A stretch of 64,000 nt of DNA from Sphingomonas suaedae (lineage in GTDB: Bacteria; Pseudomonadota; Alphaproteobacteria; Sphingomonadales; Sphingomonadaceae), in assembly GCF_007833215.1 (NCBI RefSeq), contig NZ_CP042239.1:3656001-3720000 (forward strand). The letters are read 5' to 3'. Position numbers and translations under genes: made by a program. Numbering within the stretch: the stretch's first letter is position 1; each line of letters starts with the position of its first letter. Below the pieces are notes generated by a model. That model worked only from the letters and a program-made list of their open reading frames with translations. It was not told where the DNA came from and made no database searches. Shown piece after piece: positions 7,406 through 15,762 of this stretch.

Positions 7406-9457
7406 TCATCCGAACAACCCGTGGAGATACCAGCTCAGGTCGCCCGTCGCCCCCCGTTCGCCATCGCCGCGGCGGAACAGCCAGTATCGATGGCCGCCCT
7501 CGTCCTCGACACGGAAATAGTCGCGCACCGCATGGGTCTCGGCGGCGCGGCGCCACCATTCGCCGGTGATCCGCTCCGGCCCGTCGGCGCGCACTACGCG
7601 GATCGTCCGCCCGCGCCAGGTGAAGCGGCGCGGCGGCTGGTCGGGCAGTTCGGCGAGGACATGGTCGAGCCGTTCGGGTCGGGCAAGCAGCCGCGCCGGG
7701 CGCGGCCAGTCGGGGCGCCAGGGATCGGGCGGCGCGGTGCGGAGCAGCTGGCGGACATCGTCTCGCTTGACGTGCGCGCCAACGCGTTCGGGTGGATCGA
7801 GTATGCCGTCGCGACCGACGCTGCGCTCGGGCACGTCGCTTTCGACCGGGCGGTTGCGCCACAACCGGCGCGGGCCGATCCGCGTGGCGAGCGTATCGGC
7901 GAGCGGAGCGAGGTCCGGCTTGGCCTCCTCGTCCAGCCGCTCGTCGAACGGGCGGGCGGATAGCGGCTCGGCACGGCGGACATGCAACGCGATGGCGTCG
8001 ATGCCATAGCCGGGTTCCACATCCTCAATCCGCCGCGCAATCAGGCGGATGAGGTGCAGGCAATCGCGGCTGGCCCGGGCCAGGCCGATGCGGAGCGTCT
8101 GTGGCACGCCATCGACCCGGTCGGCGACCAGTTCGACCGCGCGTGCGCCAAGCCCCGCCGCTTCGAGCGCGGCGCAGAGTTCGGGAACCAGCGCGCCGAT
8201 CCAATGCGCGATGCCTTCGGCGGTGGCGACCGGCTCGGCAAAGCGGCGCTGCACCGCGATTGCTTCGCGCGGCATGACCGGGTCGAGCGGTTCGGCCAGG
8301 GTACCCAGCGCCTGTTCCAGTCGGGAAACGAGCGCCCCTCCGAAGCGCCGGGAAAGCGGCCCGCGCGGCATCGCGGCGAGCTGGCCGATCCGATCGATGC
8401 CGAGCCGATGGAGCAGCTCCACTGCGACGGGATCAGCGCGCAACGCGGGAATCGGAAGCGCGGCGAGGGCGTCGGCGTGCTGGCCGGGAGGACATATAAA
8501 AACGTCATCCCCGCGGGGGTGACGACCAAAAAAGAAATGCGCCAGCGCCCAGGCCGCGCCCGGCGTGTCTGCGATGGCGACCCGCGCGCTATACCCCCGC
8601 CGCGCCAGCAGCCGCACGATGCGCAGCGCCATCCGCTCCTCGCCGCCATGCAGATGCGCGGCCCCGCTAAGGTCGATCAGCAGTGTATCGGCGCCTTCGA
8701 CCGCGACGGTCGGCGCCCAGCGTCGCGCGGCCATCAGTGCAAGCCGATGGAGTGCGGCGAGATCGCCTGCGGGATCGGCAGGATGGATCGCGAGTTCGGG
8801 CAGCAACGCGCGCGCCTGCGTCACCGCCATGCCGGGATGGATGCCGAGCGCGCGGGCCGCCGGGCAAGCGGCGGCGATAACGATGCGGTTACCCTCGCGG
8901 ATCGAGATTACACGCGGAACCAATTCCTCCCCGAGCTTGCTCGGGGAGGGGGACCATCGCGCAGCGATGGTGGAGGGGCCGCGCCGCAGGCGCGGAATGG
9001 GGGGCGACCGATCACCGCCGCTATGCGGCGGCCCCTCCACCCCGCCCTGCGGGCGCGGTCCCCCTCCCCGAGCAAGCTCGGGGAGATATTTGCGGGCTGG
9101 CGGCTCCCCCGCCGGAACCTGGCTACGCACCTCATCCGACTGCATCGGCCGAAACGGATTCCCTGCCGCTTCCTCGCGCCGCCCCAGCTCGCGTTTCGAA
9201 GGACGCTGATGTGCGGGCAATGCCGCGATCTCCCGCGCGCGTTCCTCCCGCGCCCAGCGCGCGCCGGGGCGCCAGCCGCCGCCGCGCGGGACCGAGCAGC
9301 CATGTTTCTGTTCCGCCGTCGCCGCGTCGCGCAGCGCCTCGAGCTGCGTGCCGGGTGCGGGGTCAGGCGGCGGCGCGGCCTGTACGCGTGTCCGCTCCGC
9401 CTGCCGCAGCCTTTCGATCGGCCAGTCGGGCAGGAAGAGCGCAGCGACCCGTTTCAT
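7406..9457 (-). CDS. imuB: Y-family DNA polymerase-like mutasome protein ImuB
   Basis: 683 aa. The start MKRVAALFLPDWPIERLRQ is the typical ImuB N-terminus; CPAARALGIHPGMAVTQARALLPEL, DTLLIDLSGAAHLHGGE and ARVAIADTPGAAWALAHF are family blocks. ImuB resembles Y-family polymerases but lacks key catalytic acids; it is the beta-clamp-binding hub that links ImuA and DnaE2. The ATG at 9457 has GGAGG six bases upstream and overlaps imuA by 95 bp. Residues 20-180 form a long low-complexity linker that does not look like the family. About residues 125-178 of it (PELARGGGPRPQGG and so on) are encoded by a palindromic repeat inserted in frame. A second small hairpin (GTCATCCCCGCGGGGGTGAC) lies near 8502-8522. 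Confidence 0.93.
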   Translation of the reverse strand: MKRVAALFLPDWPIERLRQAERTRVQAAPPPDPAPGTQLEALRDAATAEQKHGCSVPRGGGWRPGARWAREERAREIAALPAHQRPSKRELGRREEAAGNPFRPMQSDEVRSQVPAGEPPARKYLPELARGGGPRPQGGVEGPPHSGGDRSPPIPRLRRGPSTIAARWSPSPSKLGEELVPRVISIREGNRIVIAAACPAARALGIHPGMAVTQARALLPELAIHPADPAGDLAALHRLALMAARRWAPTVAVEGADTLLIDLSGAAHLHGGEERMALRIVRLLARRGYSARVAIADTPGAAWALAHFFFGRHPRGDDVFICPPGQHADALAALPIPALRADPVAVELLHRLGIDRIGQLAAMPRGPLSRRFGGALVSRLEQALGTLAEPLDPVMPREAIAVQRRFAEPVATAEGIAHWIGALVPELCAALEAAGLGARAVELVADRVDGVPQTLRIGLARASRDCLHLIRLIARRIEDVEPGYGIDAIALHVRRAEPLSARPFDERLDEEAKPDLAPLADTLATRIGPRRLWRNRPVESDVPERSVGRDGILDPPERVGAHVKRDDVRQLLRTAPPDPWRPDWPRPARLLARPERLDHVLAELPDQPPRRFTWRGRTIRVVRADGPERITGEWWRRAAETHAVRDYFRVEDEGGHRYWLFRRGDGERGATGDLSWYLHGLFG
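8925..9086. repeat. Palindromic repeat inserted inside imuB (copy B)
   Basis: CTCCCCGAGC-tt-GCTCGGGGAG (8927-8948) and CTCCCCGAGC-aa-GCTCGGGGAG (9064-9085) bracket inner stems, including ATCGCGCAGCGATG and GGAGGGGCCGC. The plan is the same as the intergenic copy at 3188-3344. The block is about 162 bp (54 codons) and keeps the imuB frame open. Confidence 0.8.
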
Positions 9458-10121
9458 CGCACGCCTCCACTTGGATATCGAAAGGATCGCCCCCCTTTTG
9501 CCGGGCGAGCGACAGCTGCCAGCGTGCACGCCCCACCCCCTCCACCGGCAGCGGGGTCGAGGGCGCACAGCCGACCCGCCAGCGCGTCACCGCCGCCGAC
9601 GGCGCCGCCAGCGGATCGCCGCCCTGACGCGGATGGCGCTTCATCAGCAGCGCGATGGTGCGCCCGCCCTCCGCAGCCAGCTGCAACCGCCGCGTCGCGG
9701 GCATCGCCACGCGCCGAGCCTCGCCCACCACGGCACCCAGACCGCGATGGCGCAGCCCTTCCTCCATGATCGCGAGCAGCTCGGCATCGTCCGCCGCCTC
9801 GGCATAAAGGACGCGCTTGGGCGCGAGCCCCACCTGATACAGGCCAGGCGCGAACAGGTCGCGGCGCCGCACCACCCACAACACCGGTCCCCAGGCGCGC
9901 GCCGCGATCCCGGCGACGAACAGCGTCGCGGCGGCATCATCGGTCAAATCGGCGCTCGCCCCCGCCACCTCGTGCAGCGCATCGAGCCTGAGGCCACCAT
10001 CGGCGAGCCGCGCGTCCATTCGCTGAACGCCGAACGGCAGCACTGGGCGACGGCGAAAGCCGCTACCCTCGATGGTGCTCAGCGTCTCGCGCAGTTGGCT
10101 GATGATCGCGGGATCGGCCAT
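9363..10121 (-). CDS. imuA: SOS mutasome accessory protein ImuA
   Basis: A 252-aa RecA/SulA-like protein, the first gene of the cassette. It contains LPFGVQRMDARLADGGLRLDALHEVAG, VLWVVRRRDLFAPGLYQVGLAP and a C-terminal region rich in Arg and Ala that interacts with RecA or ImuB in studied homologues. Position and 95-bp overlap with imuB support the call. An in-frame GTG at 10133 is an alternative start, three bases after GGAG; the ATG at 10121 is shown. A LexA box lies 35-49 bp upstream of that ATG. Confidence 0.9.
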   Translation of the reverse strand: MADPAIISQLRETLSTIEGSGFRRRPVLPFGVQRMDARLADGGLRLDALHEVAGASADLTDDAAATLFVAGIAARAWGPVLWVVRRRDLFAPGLYQVGLAPKRVLYAEAADDAELLAIMEEGLRHRGLGAVVGEARRVAMPATRRLQLAAEGGRTIALLMKRHPRQGGDPLAAPSAAVTRWRVGCAPSTPLPVEGVGRARWQLSLARQKGGDPFDIQVEACDETGRCALPARLADRKAAAGGADTRTGRAAA

Positions 10122-10155
10122 GGTTCGGCCCACAAACTCCGATTCGGGATAGATC

Positions 10156-10170
10156 GTTCTTATTTTGTTC
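10156..10170. promoter_or_regulatory. LexA (SOS) box upstream of imuA
   Basis: GTTCTTATTTTGTTC is an exact GTTC-N7-GTTC direct repeat, the LexA site known from alphaproteobacteria. It sits in the short region between the divergent imuA and M3-peptidase genes, right where the imuA promoter should be. Confidence 0.85.
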
Positions 10171-10252
10171 CGTTTGTAGGCAGAGTCAACCGCTTGCCAA
10201 CCCGGATCGATGGCGTATCATCCCGCTATCACACCAATTCCAGGGGAATTTG

Positions 10253-12409
10253 ATGAAGCCCGTTTCCGGCGCAATTCTGCTCGCCACCGCCTCGCTCCTC
10301 GCCGTGCTGCCCGCAGCCGCGCAGACGCAAACCGCCACTCCCGCCGCCACCGCACCGGATCCCGCCCCCATGCTCGACAAATGGCCCGGCCCGTTCGAAG
10401 GCGTTCCCCAGTGGGACAAGGTGACTCCGGCAATGTTCCCGGCGGCGTTCGAAAAGGGCATGGCCGAAGCCCGCGCGATGTTCGCCAAGGTCCGCGATAA
10501 TCCCGAAGCGCCTACCTTTGCCAACACGATCGAGGCGCCCGCCAAGGCGACGACCGCCCTGGCACGCATCTTCCCGGTCTGGGGCGTCTATACCAGCAAC
10601 CTCGCAAGCCCCGAGGTCCAGAATATCGCGCGTGAATGGAGCCCGAAACTTTCGGCCTTCTTCACCGAAATGAGCCTCGACCCCAAGATGTTCGCGCGGG
10701 TGAAGACGCTGTACGACAAACGCGAGACGCTCGGCCTCAACGCCCAGCAGATGCGCCTGCTCGAACGCGAATATCGCGATTACGTCACCTCGGGCGCGCT
10801 GCTGGACGAGGCGCAGAAGGCGGAGGTCAAGCGGATCAACGGCGAACTGGCCAAGCTCTATACCGAGTTCAGCCGCAAGGTGCTGGCGGACGAAGAGACC
10901 GCGATCATCATCGACAATGAGGCCGATCTCGCGGGGCTTCCCGACAGCTTCAAAGCGAGCCTCGCCGAAGAGGCCAAGTCGCGTGGCCAGGCGGGCAAAT
11001 GGGCGGTCAAGAACACCCGTTCGTCGATGCAGCCCTTCCTGATGTATGCCACCAACCGCGCGCTGCGCGAGAAGGTGTACAACGCCTATATCAACCGCGG
11101 TGACAATGGCGACGCGAACGATACCAATGCGACGATCGCGCAGATCCTGAAGCTGCGTCAGGAGCGCGCGAAGGTCCTCGGCTTCAAGACCCATGCCCAT
11201 TACCGCATGGACGACACGATGGCCGAAACGCCGGAGAATGCGACGAAGCTGATGATGTCGGTCTGGCCCGCCGCGGTCGGCCGGGTGAAACAGGAAGTTG
11301 CCGACATGCAGGCGCTCGCCGATGCCGAAGCGGCGGCGGGCAAGGGGCCGAAGATCACGATCGAGGGCTGGGACTATCGCTATTATGCGGAGAAGGTCCG
11401 CAAGGCGAAGTACGATCTCGATGAGAGCGAGGTGAAGCCGTATCTCGAGCTCAACAACATGGTCAACGCCATGTTCTACGCCGCCGGGCGGCTCTACGAT
11501 CTCGAATTCAAGGAAAATACCGGCACGATTCCGGTCTTCCACCCCGATGTCCGCACCTTCGAGGTGAAGCGCAAGGGCGAGACGATCGGCGTCTTCTACC
11601 TCGACAACTTCGCCCGCGCGGGCAAGCGCTCGGGGGCGTGGGCGACCAGCTATCGCAGCCGTTCGGGCCTGCGCGGCGACAAGATCGTGCTGGCGTCGAA
11701 CAACAACAATTTCACCAAGGGTGGAGCAGGCGAGCCGACGCTGATCAGCATCGATGACGCGTCGACCCTGTTCCACGAATTCGGCCATGCGCTGCACAGC
11801 CTGCTCAGCCAGGTCTATTATCCGGGCCTCGCCGGCACGCCGCGCGACTTCGTCGAGTATCCCAGCCAGGTCAACGAGAACTGGCTGCTGACGCCGGACG
11901 TGCTCAACCGCTTCGCCAAACACTATAAGACCGGCGAGGTGATCCCGGCGGCTTTGGTCGAGAAGATCGAGAAGGCGGCGACCTTCAATCAGGGCTTCGA
12001 CACGGTCGAATATCTCTCATCGGCGATTGTGGACATGCAACTCCACAATCGCGAGACGCCGGTGACCGACCCCGACGCCTTCGAACGCGACACGCTGACG
12101 CGCATCGGTATGCCGAAGGAGATCGTGATGCGACACCGCCTGCCGCAATTTAACCATCTCTTCTCGTCCGATGCCTATTCGGCGGGCTATTACAGCTATC
12201 TCTGGTCGGAGACGATGGACGCCGACACCTGGGCCGCCTTCGAGGAAACGGGCAATGTCTGGGACAAGGCGACGGCGGACAAGTTCCGTACCGTCCTGCT
12301 GGAAACCGGCAACGAGACCGACCGCAAGGAAGCCTATAAGGCATTTCGCGGCCGCGATCCCGACGTCAAGGCGCTGTTCGAGCGCCGCGGATTCCCGACC
12401 GGGGAGTGA
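10253..12409 (+). CDS. M3-family metallopeptidase (peptidyl-dipeptidase Dcp-like)
   Basis: A 718-aa zinc peptidase with a signal peptide (MKPVSGAILLATASLLAVLPAAAQ) and a Pro/Thr-rich spacer, so it is exported to the periplasm. The zinc site HEFGH is at residues 508-512 (LFHEFGHALHSL); the following FVEYPSQVNENW gives the third ligand. The length and the N-terminal helical half match Dcp/oligopeptidase A, which remove C-terminal dipeptides or cut short peptides. The ATG at 10253 has AGGGGA five bases upstream; the preceding TTG is a less likely start. A strong hairpin follows the stop. Confidence 0.92.
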   Translation: MKPVSGAILLATASLLAVLPAAAQTQTATPAATAPDPAPMLDKWPGPFEGVPQWDKVTPAMFPAAFEKGMAEARAMFAKVRDNPEAPTFANTIEAPAKATTALARIFPVWGVYTSNLASPEVQNIAREWSPKLSAFFTEMSLDPKMFARVKTLYDKRETLGLNAQQMRLLEREYRDYVTSGALLDEAQKAEVKRINGELAKLYTEFSRKVLADEETAIIIDNEADLAGLPDSFKASLAEEAKSRGQAGKWAVKNTRSSMQPFLMYATNRALREKVYNAYINRGDNGDANDTNATIAQILKLRQERAKVLGFKTHAHYRMDDTMAETPENATKLMMSVWPAAVGRVKQEVADMQALADAEAAAGKGPKITIEGWDYRYYAEKVRKAKYDLDESEVKPYLELNNMVNAMFYAAGRLYDLEFKENTGTIPVFHPDVRTFEVKRKGETIGVFYLDNFARAGKRSGAWATSYRSRSGLRGDKIVLASNNNNFTKGGAGEPTLISIDDASTLFHEFGHALHSLLSQVYYPGLAGTPRDFVEYPSQVNENWLLTPDVLNRFAKHYKTGEVIPAALVEKIEKAATFNQGFDTVEYLSSAIVDMQLHNRETPVTDPDAFERDTLTRIGMPKEIVMRHRLPQFNHLFSSDAYSAGYYSYLWSETMDADTWAAFEETGNVWDKATADKFRTVLLETGNETDRKEAYKAFRGRDPDVKALFERRGFPTGE

Positions 12410-12413
12410 GGTC

Positions 12414-12446
12414 GTGGCGCCGCCGGGTCCGACCCGGCGGCGCCAC
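12414..12446 (+). terminator. GC-rich hairpin after the M3 peptidase gene
   Basis: GTGGCGCCGCCGGGTC is followed after one base by its exact reverse complement (16-bp arms; the loop would open a few bases). It begins 5 bp after the stop codon at 12409. There is no T-run, so it may be a weak or Rho-assisted terminator. Confidence 0.6.
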
Positions 12447-12455
12447 TGCCCTCTG

Positions 12456-12491
12456 CCCAATCAATGTTCGGGGCCCAATCAATGTTCGGGA
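12456..12491. repeat. 18-bp tandem duplication
   Basis: Two adjacent copies of CCCAATCAATGTTCGGG plus one base (12456-12473 and 12474-12491). The second copy contains the last codons and stop of the radical SAM gene, so the first repeats that end just past it. Confidence 0.85.
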
Positions 12492-13513
12492 ACGAGATAC
12501 GATACGACCTTCTGCAGCAAGGTTCGTTTCGTATTGCGGCGGCAGGTGCCGGCGAAATTGCAGCTGTTACAGTGATTCAGGCCGGATCGGTCCCCGCGCA
12601 GCAGCTGTTCGCGTAGCGGGACCAGCCCTCCGTTACGCCACTCATCCTCGATCTTGCCATTGGCCATATGACCGACCGGATCGGTAAACCCGAAATCCCA
12701 TGTACATTTTCCGAGCTTGCCTTCTGCGTCGATGAAGACCGACCGGAAGGGAAACTCGCAAAACCCCCAATATTTGCCTGTCAATTCGGGCGCGTTGGGT
12801 GAGAGGCCACCGAGATTATCGCGTACCTCGGTAAGTTCCTGACGTGCGAGTTGAAAATAGGTACCGCCCCAAGTCCATTGTGCCGACCACGGGTCGGTAG
12901 GTCCCGAATAGCCCGGCATCTCTGCCAGCAGGCGCTGAAAATGCGCGTCGAGCGGTTCCCGGACGTCTTTCATATAGGCAGTGATGTGGATCCGGCTCGT
13001 ACCCGCTTCCACCAGTTGTTTGGCAGTGGCCGGGGTAAGCTTTCGACCGTTGGTAATGATGCGCGTGCTCATCCGCGGGAGTTCGCGCGTTGCGATGCGT
13101 ATGAATTCCGCCAGCTGGGGGTGGAGCAGCGGCTCGTTCATGCAATGATAGCTGAGGATGCCGTCCGCTCCTGCTTCCTTCAGCTCGGAAACAATGCGCC
13201 GGTACAGTTCGATACTCATGCTCCGGTCGGGGCGCGTGTCGGTGTGTACGCTGGCGAGGCAGAAGCTGCATGTGCTGTTACAGCGCGAGCGGACTTCCAG
13301 ATAGACGTCCTTGATCCCGCGTGGGCGACCGAATTCGTCCACAAGCTCACGGCGGACGGGAGCAATCCGCACATACTCCTGCATCTGTCGCAGCATTGAC
13401 GCGCTGAACAAGAAGCGGCCGACTTCGCCGACAAGGATTCGCCGTCGACGCCGCGCTAGATAGCGGCGATGGGACTTTTCATGTGGTCGACTTGTTGAGA
13501 TCTGGTCGCGCAT
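12479..13513 (-). CDS. Radical SAM/SPASM-domain protein
   Basis: About 344 aa. CNSTCSFC provides the CxxxCxxC cysteines for the SAM-binding 4Fe-4S cluster. The barrel follows with SYHCMNEPLLHPQ and RIITNGRKL. The C-terminal region (CEFPFRSVFIDAEGKLGKC, then CNSCNFAGTC) is a SPASM-like auxiliary cluster domain. Such proteins often modify peptides or sugars. No precursor peptide was recognised next to it, so the substrate is unknown. The start is uncertain: the ATG at 13513 lacks a good ribosome site, the frame is open to 13612, and another ATG is near the FSASMLRQMQEY segment. Base composition is less GC-biased than the neighbours, and it sits beside a tRNA gene, so it may have been acquired. 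Confidence 0.85.
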   Translation of the reverse strand: MRDQISTSRPHEKSHRRYLARRRRRILVGEVGRFLFSASMLRQMQEYVRIAPVRRELVDEFGRPRGIKDVYLEVRSRCNSTCSFCLASVHTDTRPDRSMSIELYRRIVSELKEAGADGILSYHCMNEPLLHPQLAEFIRIATRELPRMSTRIITNGRKLTPATAKQLVEAGTSRIHITAYMKDVREPLDAHFQRLLAEMPGYSGPTDPWSAQWTWGGTYFQLARQELTEVRDNLGGLSPNAPELTGKYWGFCEFPFRSVFIDAEGKLGKCTWDFGFTDPVGHMANGKIEDEWRNGGLVPLREQLLRGDRSGLNHCNSCNFAGTCRRNTKRTLLQKVVSYLVPEH

Positions 13514-13663
13514 CAAGCGATCATCGCCCGATTGAGCGAACGGGCAAGCCTTATTCCAATTGCTTGCAATAGACGCAGCCGCATCGCTGTAGGCGAAGTC
13601 GCCCGCAGCCATCCCGCTGGCGGTCTTCGCCGTGACTTAGGGTAGGCAGGATGAGCGTGAGAT

Positions 13664-13737
13664 TGGATGCCCCGCGTGGATTCGAACCACGATTGACGGA
13701 GTCAGAGTCCGTAGTCTTACCATTAGACGACAGGGCA
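13664..13737 (-). tRNA. tRNA-Gln (anticodon CTG)
   Basis: The minus strand folds into a complete cloverleaf: acceptor TGCCCTG pairing with CGGGGCA, D-arm with TAATGGTAAG, anticodon stem ACGGA/TCCGT around loop CTCTGAC (anticodon CTG), T-arm with GGTTCGAATCC, and an encoded CCA (13664-13666). Length is 74 nt. Confidence 0.95.
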
Positions 13738-13895
13738 TCACTGACAGGCGGGCGCATCTAGGCGGGGAGCCGCGCGGGGTCAATAGGGTAGTGGTCCGTA
13801 GAGCTGGGGGCGGATCGCTTGCTCCGGCCCACCCCTTGCGCTAGCGTCGGCTTCAAGCACCGGCGGCCTATTTCGGCCGTGACGGAAGAACATAA

Positions 13896-14966
13896 GTGAG
13901 TTGTTGCATGGGGGAAGGCTCCGCCAGGATGCCGCGCCCGCCGGCCAAAGGCCCGGCCCGCCCGGCCCCACATACTGCCCCGACCATGGCGCGCGCGCGC
14001 TGGCCAGAGGCGCGCCATTACGCGGCGCTCGACCTTGGAACCAATAATTGCCGGTTGCTGATCGCGCGGCCCAACGGGTCGGGCTTTACCGTGGTTGACG
14101 CCTTTTCGCGCATCGTCCGCCTGGGCGAAGGGCTGGCGTCGAGCGGGCGGCTTTCCGATGCGGCGATCGAGCGCACGATCGCGGCGCTGCGCATCTGTGC
14201 GGACAAATTGCGCCGCCGCAACGTCGCTTTGTCGCGATCGGTCGCGACCGAGGCGTGCCGGCAGGCAACAAACGGCGCCGAATTCATCCAGCGCGTCTAT
14301 CGCGAGACGGGAATCGTGCTCGACATCATCACCGCTGAGGAAGAGGCGCGGCTCGCCGTGCTGGGCTGCCACGCACTGCTGGAGCCGGGCGATGGCCCGG
14401 CTTTGGTGTTTGATATCGGCGGGGGATCGACCGAATTGGTGATGGTCGATTCGACCGGGACGCATCCCCGCATCCTCGACTGGCACAGCGCGCCCTGGGG
14501 CGTCGTCTCGCTGACCGAGGCGCGGGGCCTGACCGGCGACCAGGACGAAGATGCGCGTAAAGCTGCCTATGCCCGTATGCGCGAAGCGGTGGCGGACGCC
14601 TTCGCACCCTTTGTTGCGCGGCTGCCCGCCATTTCGGGAACGCCGCGCCTGCTGGGCACCAGCGGTACGGTGACGACGCTGGCGAGCGTGCATCTGGGCC
14701 TGTCCTCCTATGACCGATCGGCGGTGGACGGGCTGATCGTCCCGTCGGCATCGATGCGCGCTGTGAGCCGCCGTGTCGCCGACCTCGACCTTGCCGGGCG
14801 GTCGGCGATTCCGTGCATCGGCGCCGAGCGGGCCGATCTGGTGGTGGCGGGCTGCGCAATATTGGAGACGATCATGGACATCTGGCCCGCGCAACGGCTC
14901 GGCATCGCCGACCGTGGCATTCGTGAGGGCATATTGCGCCGCCTGATGAACGGGCGCCAGCAATGA
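13896..14966 (+). CDS. Ppx/GppA-family phosphatase
   Basis: Up to 356 aa. AALDLGTNNCRLLIA and FDIGGGSTELVMVD are the phosphate-binding loops of the ASKHA-fold Ppx/GppA family, which hydrolyse polyphosphate or pppGpp. The protein is a one-module form without the C-terminal HD domain of long Ppx. The region before ALDLGT is Pro/Ala-rich and uncertain; GTG 13896 (GGAAG upstream), ATG 13908, ATG 13929 and ATG 13986 are all possible starts. rlmE follows 10 bp downstream, probably in the same transcript. Confidence 0.88.
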   Translation: MSCCMGEGSARMPRPPAKGPARPAPHTAPTMARARWPEARHYAALDLGTNNCRLLIARPNGSGFTVVDAFSRIVRLGEGLASSGRLSDAAIERTIAALRICADKLRRRNVALSRSVATEACRQATNGAEFIQRVYRETGIVLDIITAEEEARLAVLGCHALLEPGDGPALVFDIGGGSTELVMVDSTGTHPRILDWHSAPWGVVSLTEARGLTGDQDEDARKAAYARMREAVADAFAPFVARLPAISGTPRLLGTSGTVTTLASVHLGLSSYDRSAVDGLIVPSASMRAVSRRVADLDLAGRSAIPCIGAERADLVVAGCAILETIMDIWPAQRLGIADRGIREGILRRLMNGRQQ

Positions 14967-14976
14967 GGGGGCGGCA

Positions 14977-15660
14977 ATGAGCAGGGGCGGAACCCGCGGT
15001 CATGTCCGCGTGCGCACCGGGCGCGGACGCACCAGCCAGTCGGTGCGCTGGCTCGAACGGCAGCTCAACGACCCCTATGTGAAGAAGGCGAAGGCAGAGG
15101 GCTATCGCAGCCGGGCCGCCTACAAGCTGATCGAGCTGGACGAGAAATTCGCGTTCCTGAAAGGGTCGAAGCGCGTCGTCGATCTCGGCCTTGCGCCCGG
15201 GGGATGGAGCCAGGTCGTCCGTCGTACCTGTCCCAAGGCCGCGGTCGTCGGTATCGATCTGTTGCCCGTCGATCCGATCGAGGGGGTCGCCATCTTCCAG
15301 ATGGATTTCATGGACGACGCGGCCCCCGACACGCTGATCGAGGCGCTGGGCGGCGCCCCGGATCTGGTGATGTCCGACATGGCTGCGAACACCGTCGGCC
15401 ACCCGCAAACCGACGCGCTGCGTACCATGGGCCTGGTCGAGGCGGCGTTCCAGTTCGCGATCGAGACGCTGGCGCCGGGCGGTACCTTTGTCAGCAAGGT
15501 GTTCGCCAGCGGCGGCGACGGCAAGTTCGTCGCCGAGATGAAGCGCAACTTCGCCACCGTGAAGCACGCCAAGCCGCCGTCGAGCCGCAAGGGTTCCGTC
15601 GAATGGTTCGTGGTGGCGCAGGGGTTCAAGGGTCGGGCGGAGGACGCTGAGGCCGAATAG
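14977..15660 (+). CDS. rlmE: 23S rRNA (uridine-2'-O)-methyltransferase RlmE/FtsJ
   Basis: 227 aa with the full FtsJ fold. SRAAYKLIELDEKF carries the first Lys of the K-D-K-E tetrad, VVDLGLAPGGWSQ is the SAM-binding loop, LVMSDMAAN the catalytic Asp, and FVSKVFASG and GSVEWFVVAQG the last Lys and Glu. It methylates U2552 of 23S rRNA during large-subunit maturation. The basic N-terminal tail (about 30 residues) is typical of alphaproteobacteria. GAGGGGG precedes the ATG, and the gene follows ppx/gppA closely. Confidence 0.95.
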   Translation: MSRGGTRGHVRVRTGRGRTSQSVRWLERQLNDPYVKKAKAEGYRSRAAYKLIELDEKFAFLKGSKRVVDLGLAPGGWSQVVRRTCPKAAVVGIDLLPVDPIEGVAIFQMDFMDDAAPDTLIEALGGAPDLVMSDMAANTVGHPQTDALRTMGLVEAAFQFAIETLAPGGTFVSKVFASGGDGKFVAEMKRNFATVKHAKPPSSRKGSVEWFVVAQGFKGRAEDAEAE

Positions 15661-15762
15661 GTCGCATTCCGGCGTCCGAAATCGACGCCATTGCAAACCT
15701 GTCTCTGGACTCGACCGTAACGGGGCCGGTAGGTTCCCGGCTCCTGCTAGGGGGAGGGTTCG

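Noticed and set aside
7982..9769. A 595-codon plus-strand frame over imuB
   Set aside because: It is antisense to imuB/imuA and contains no known domain.
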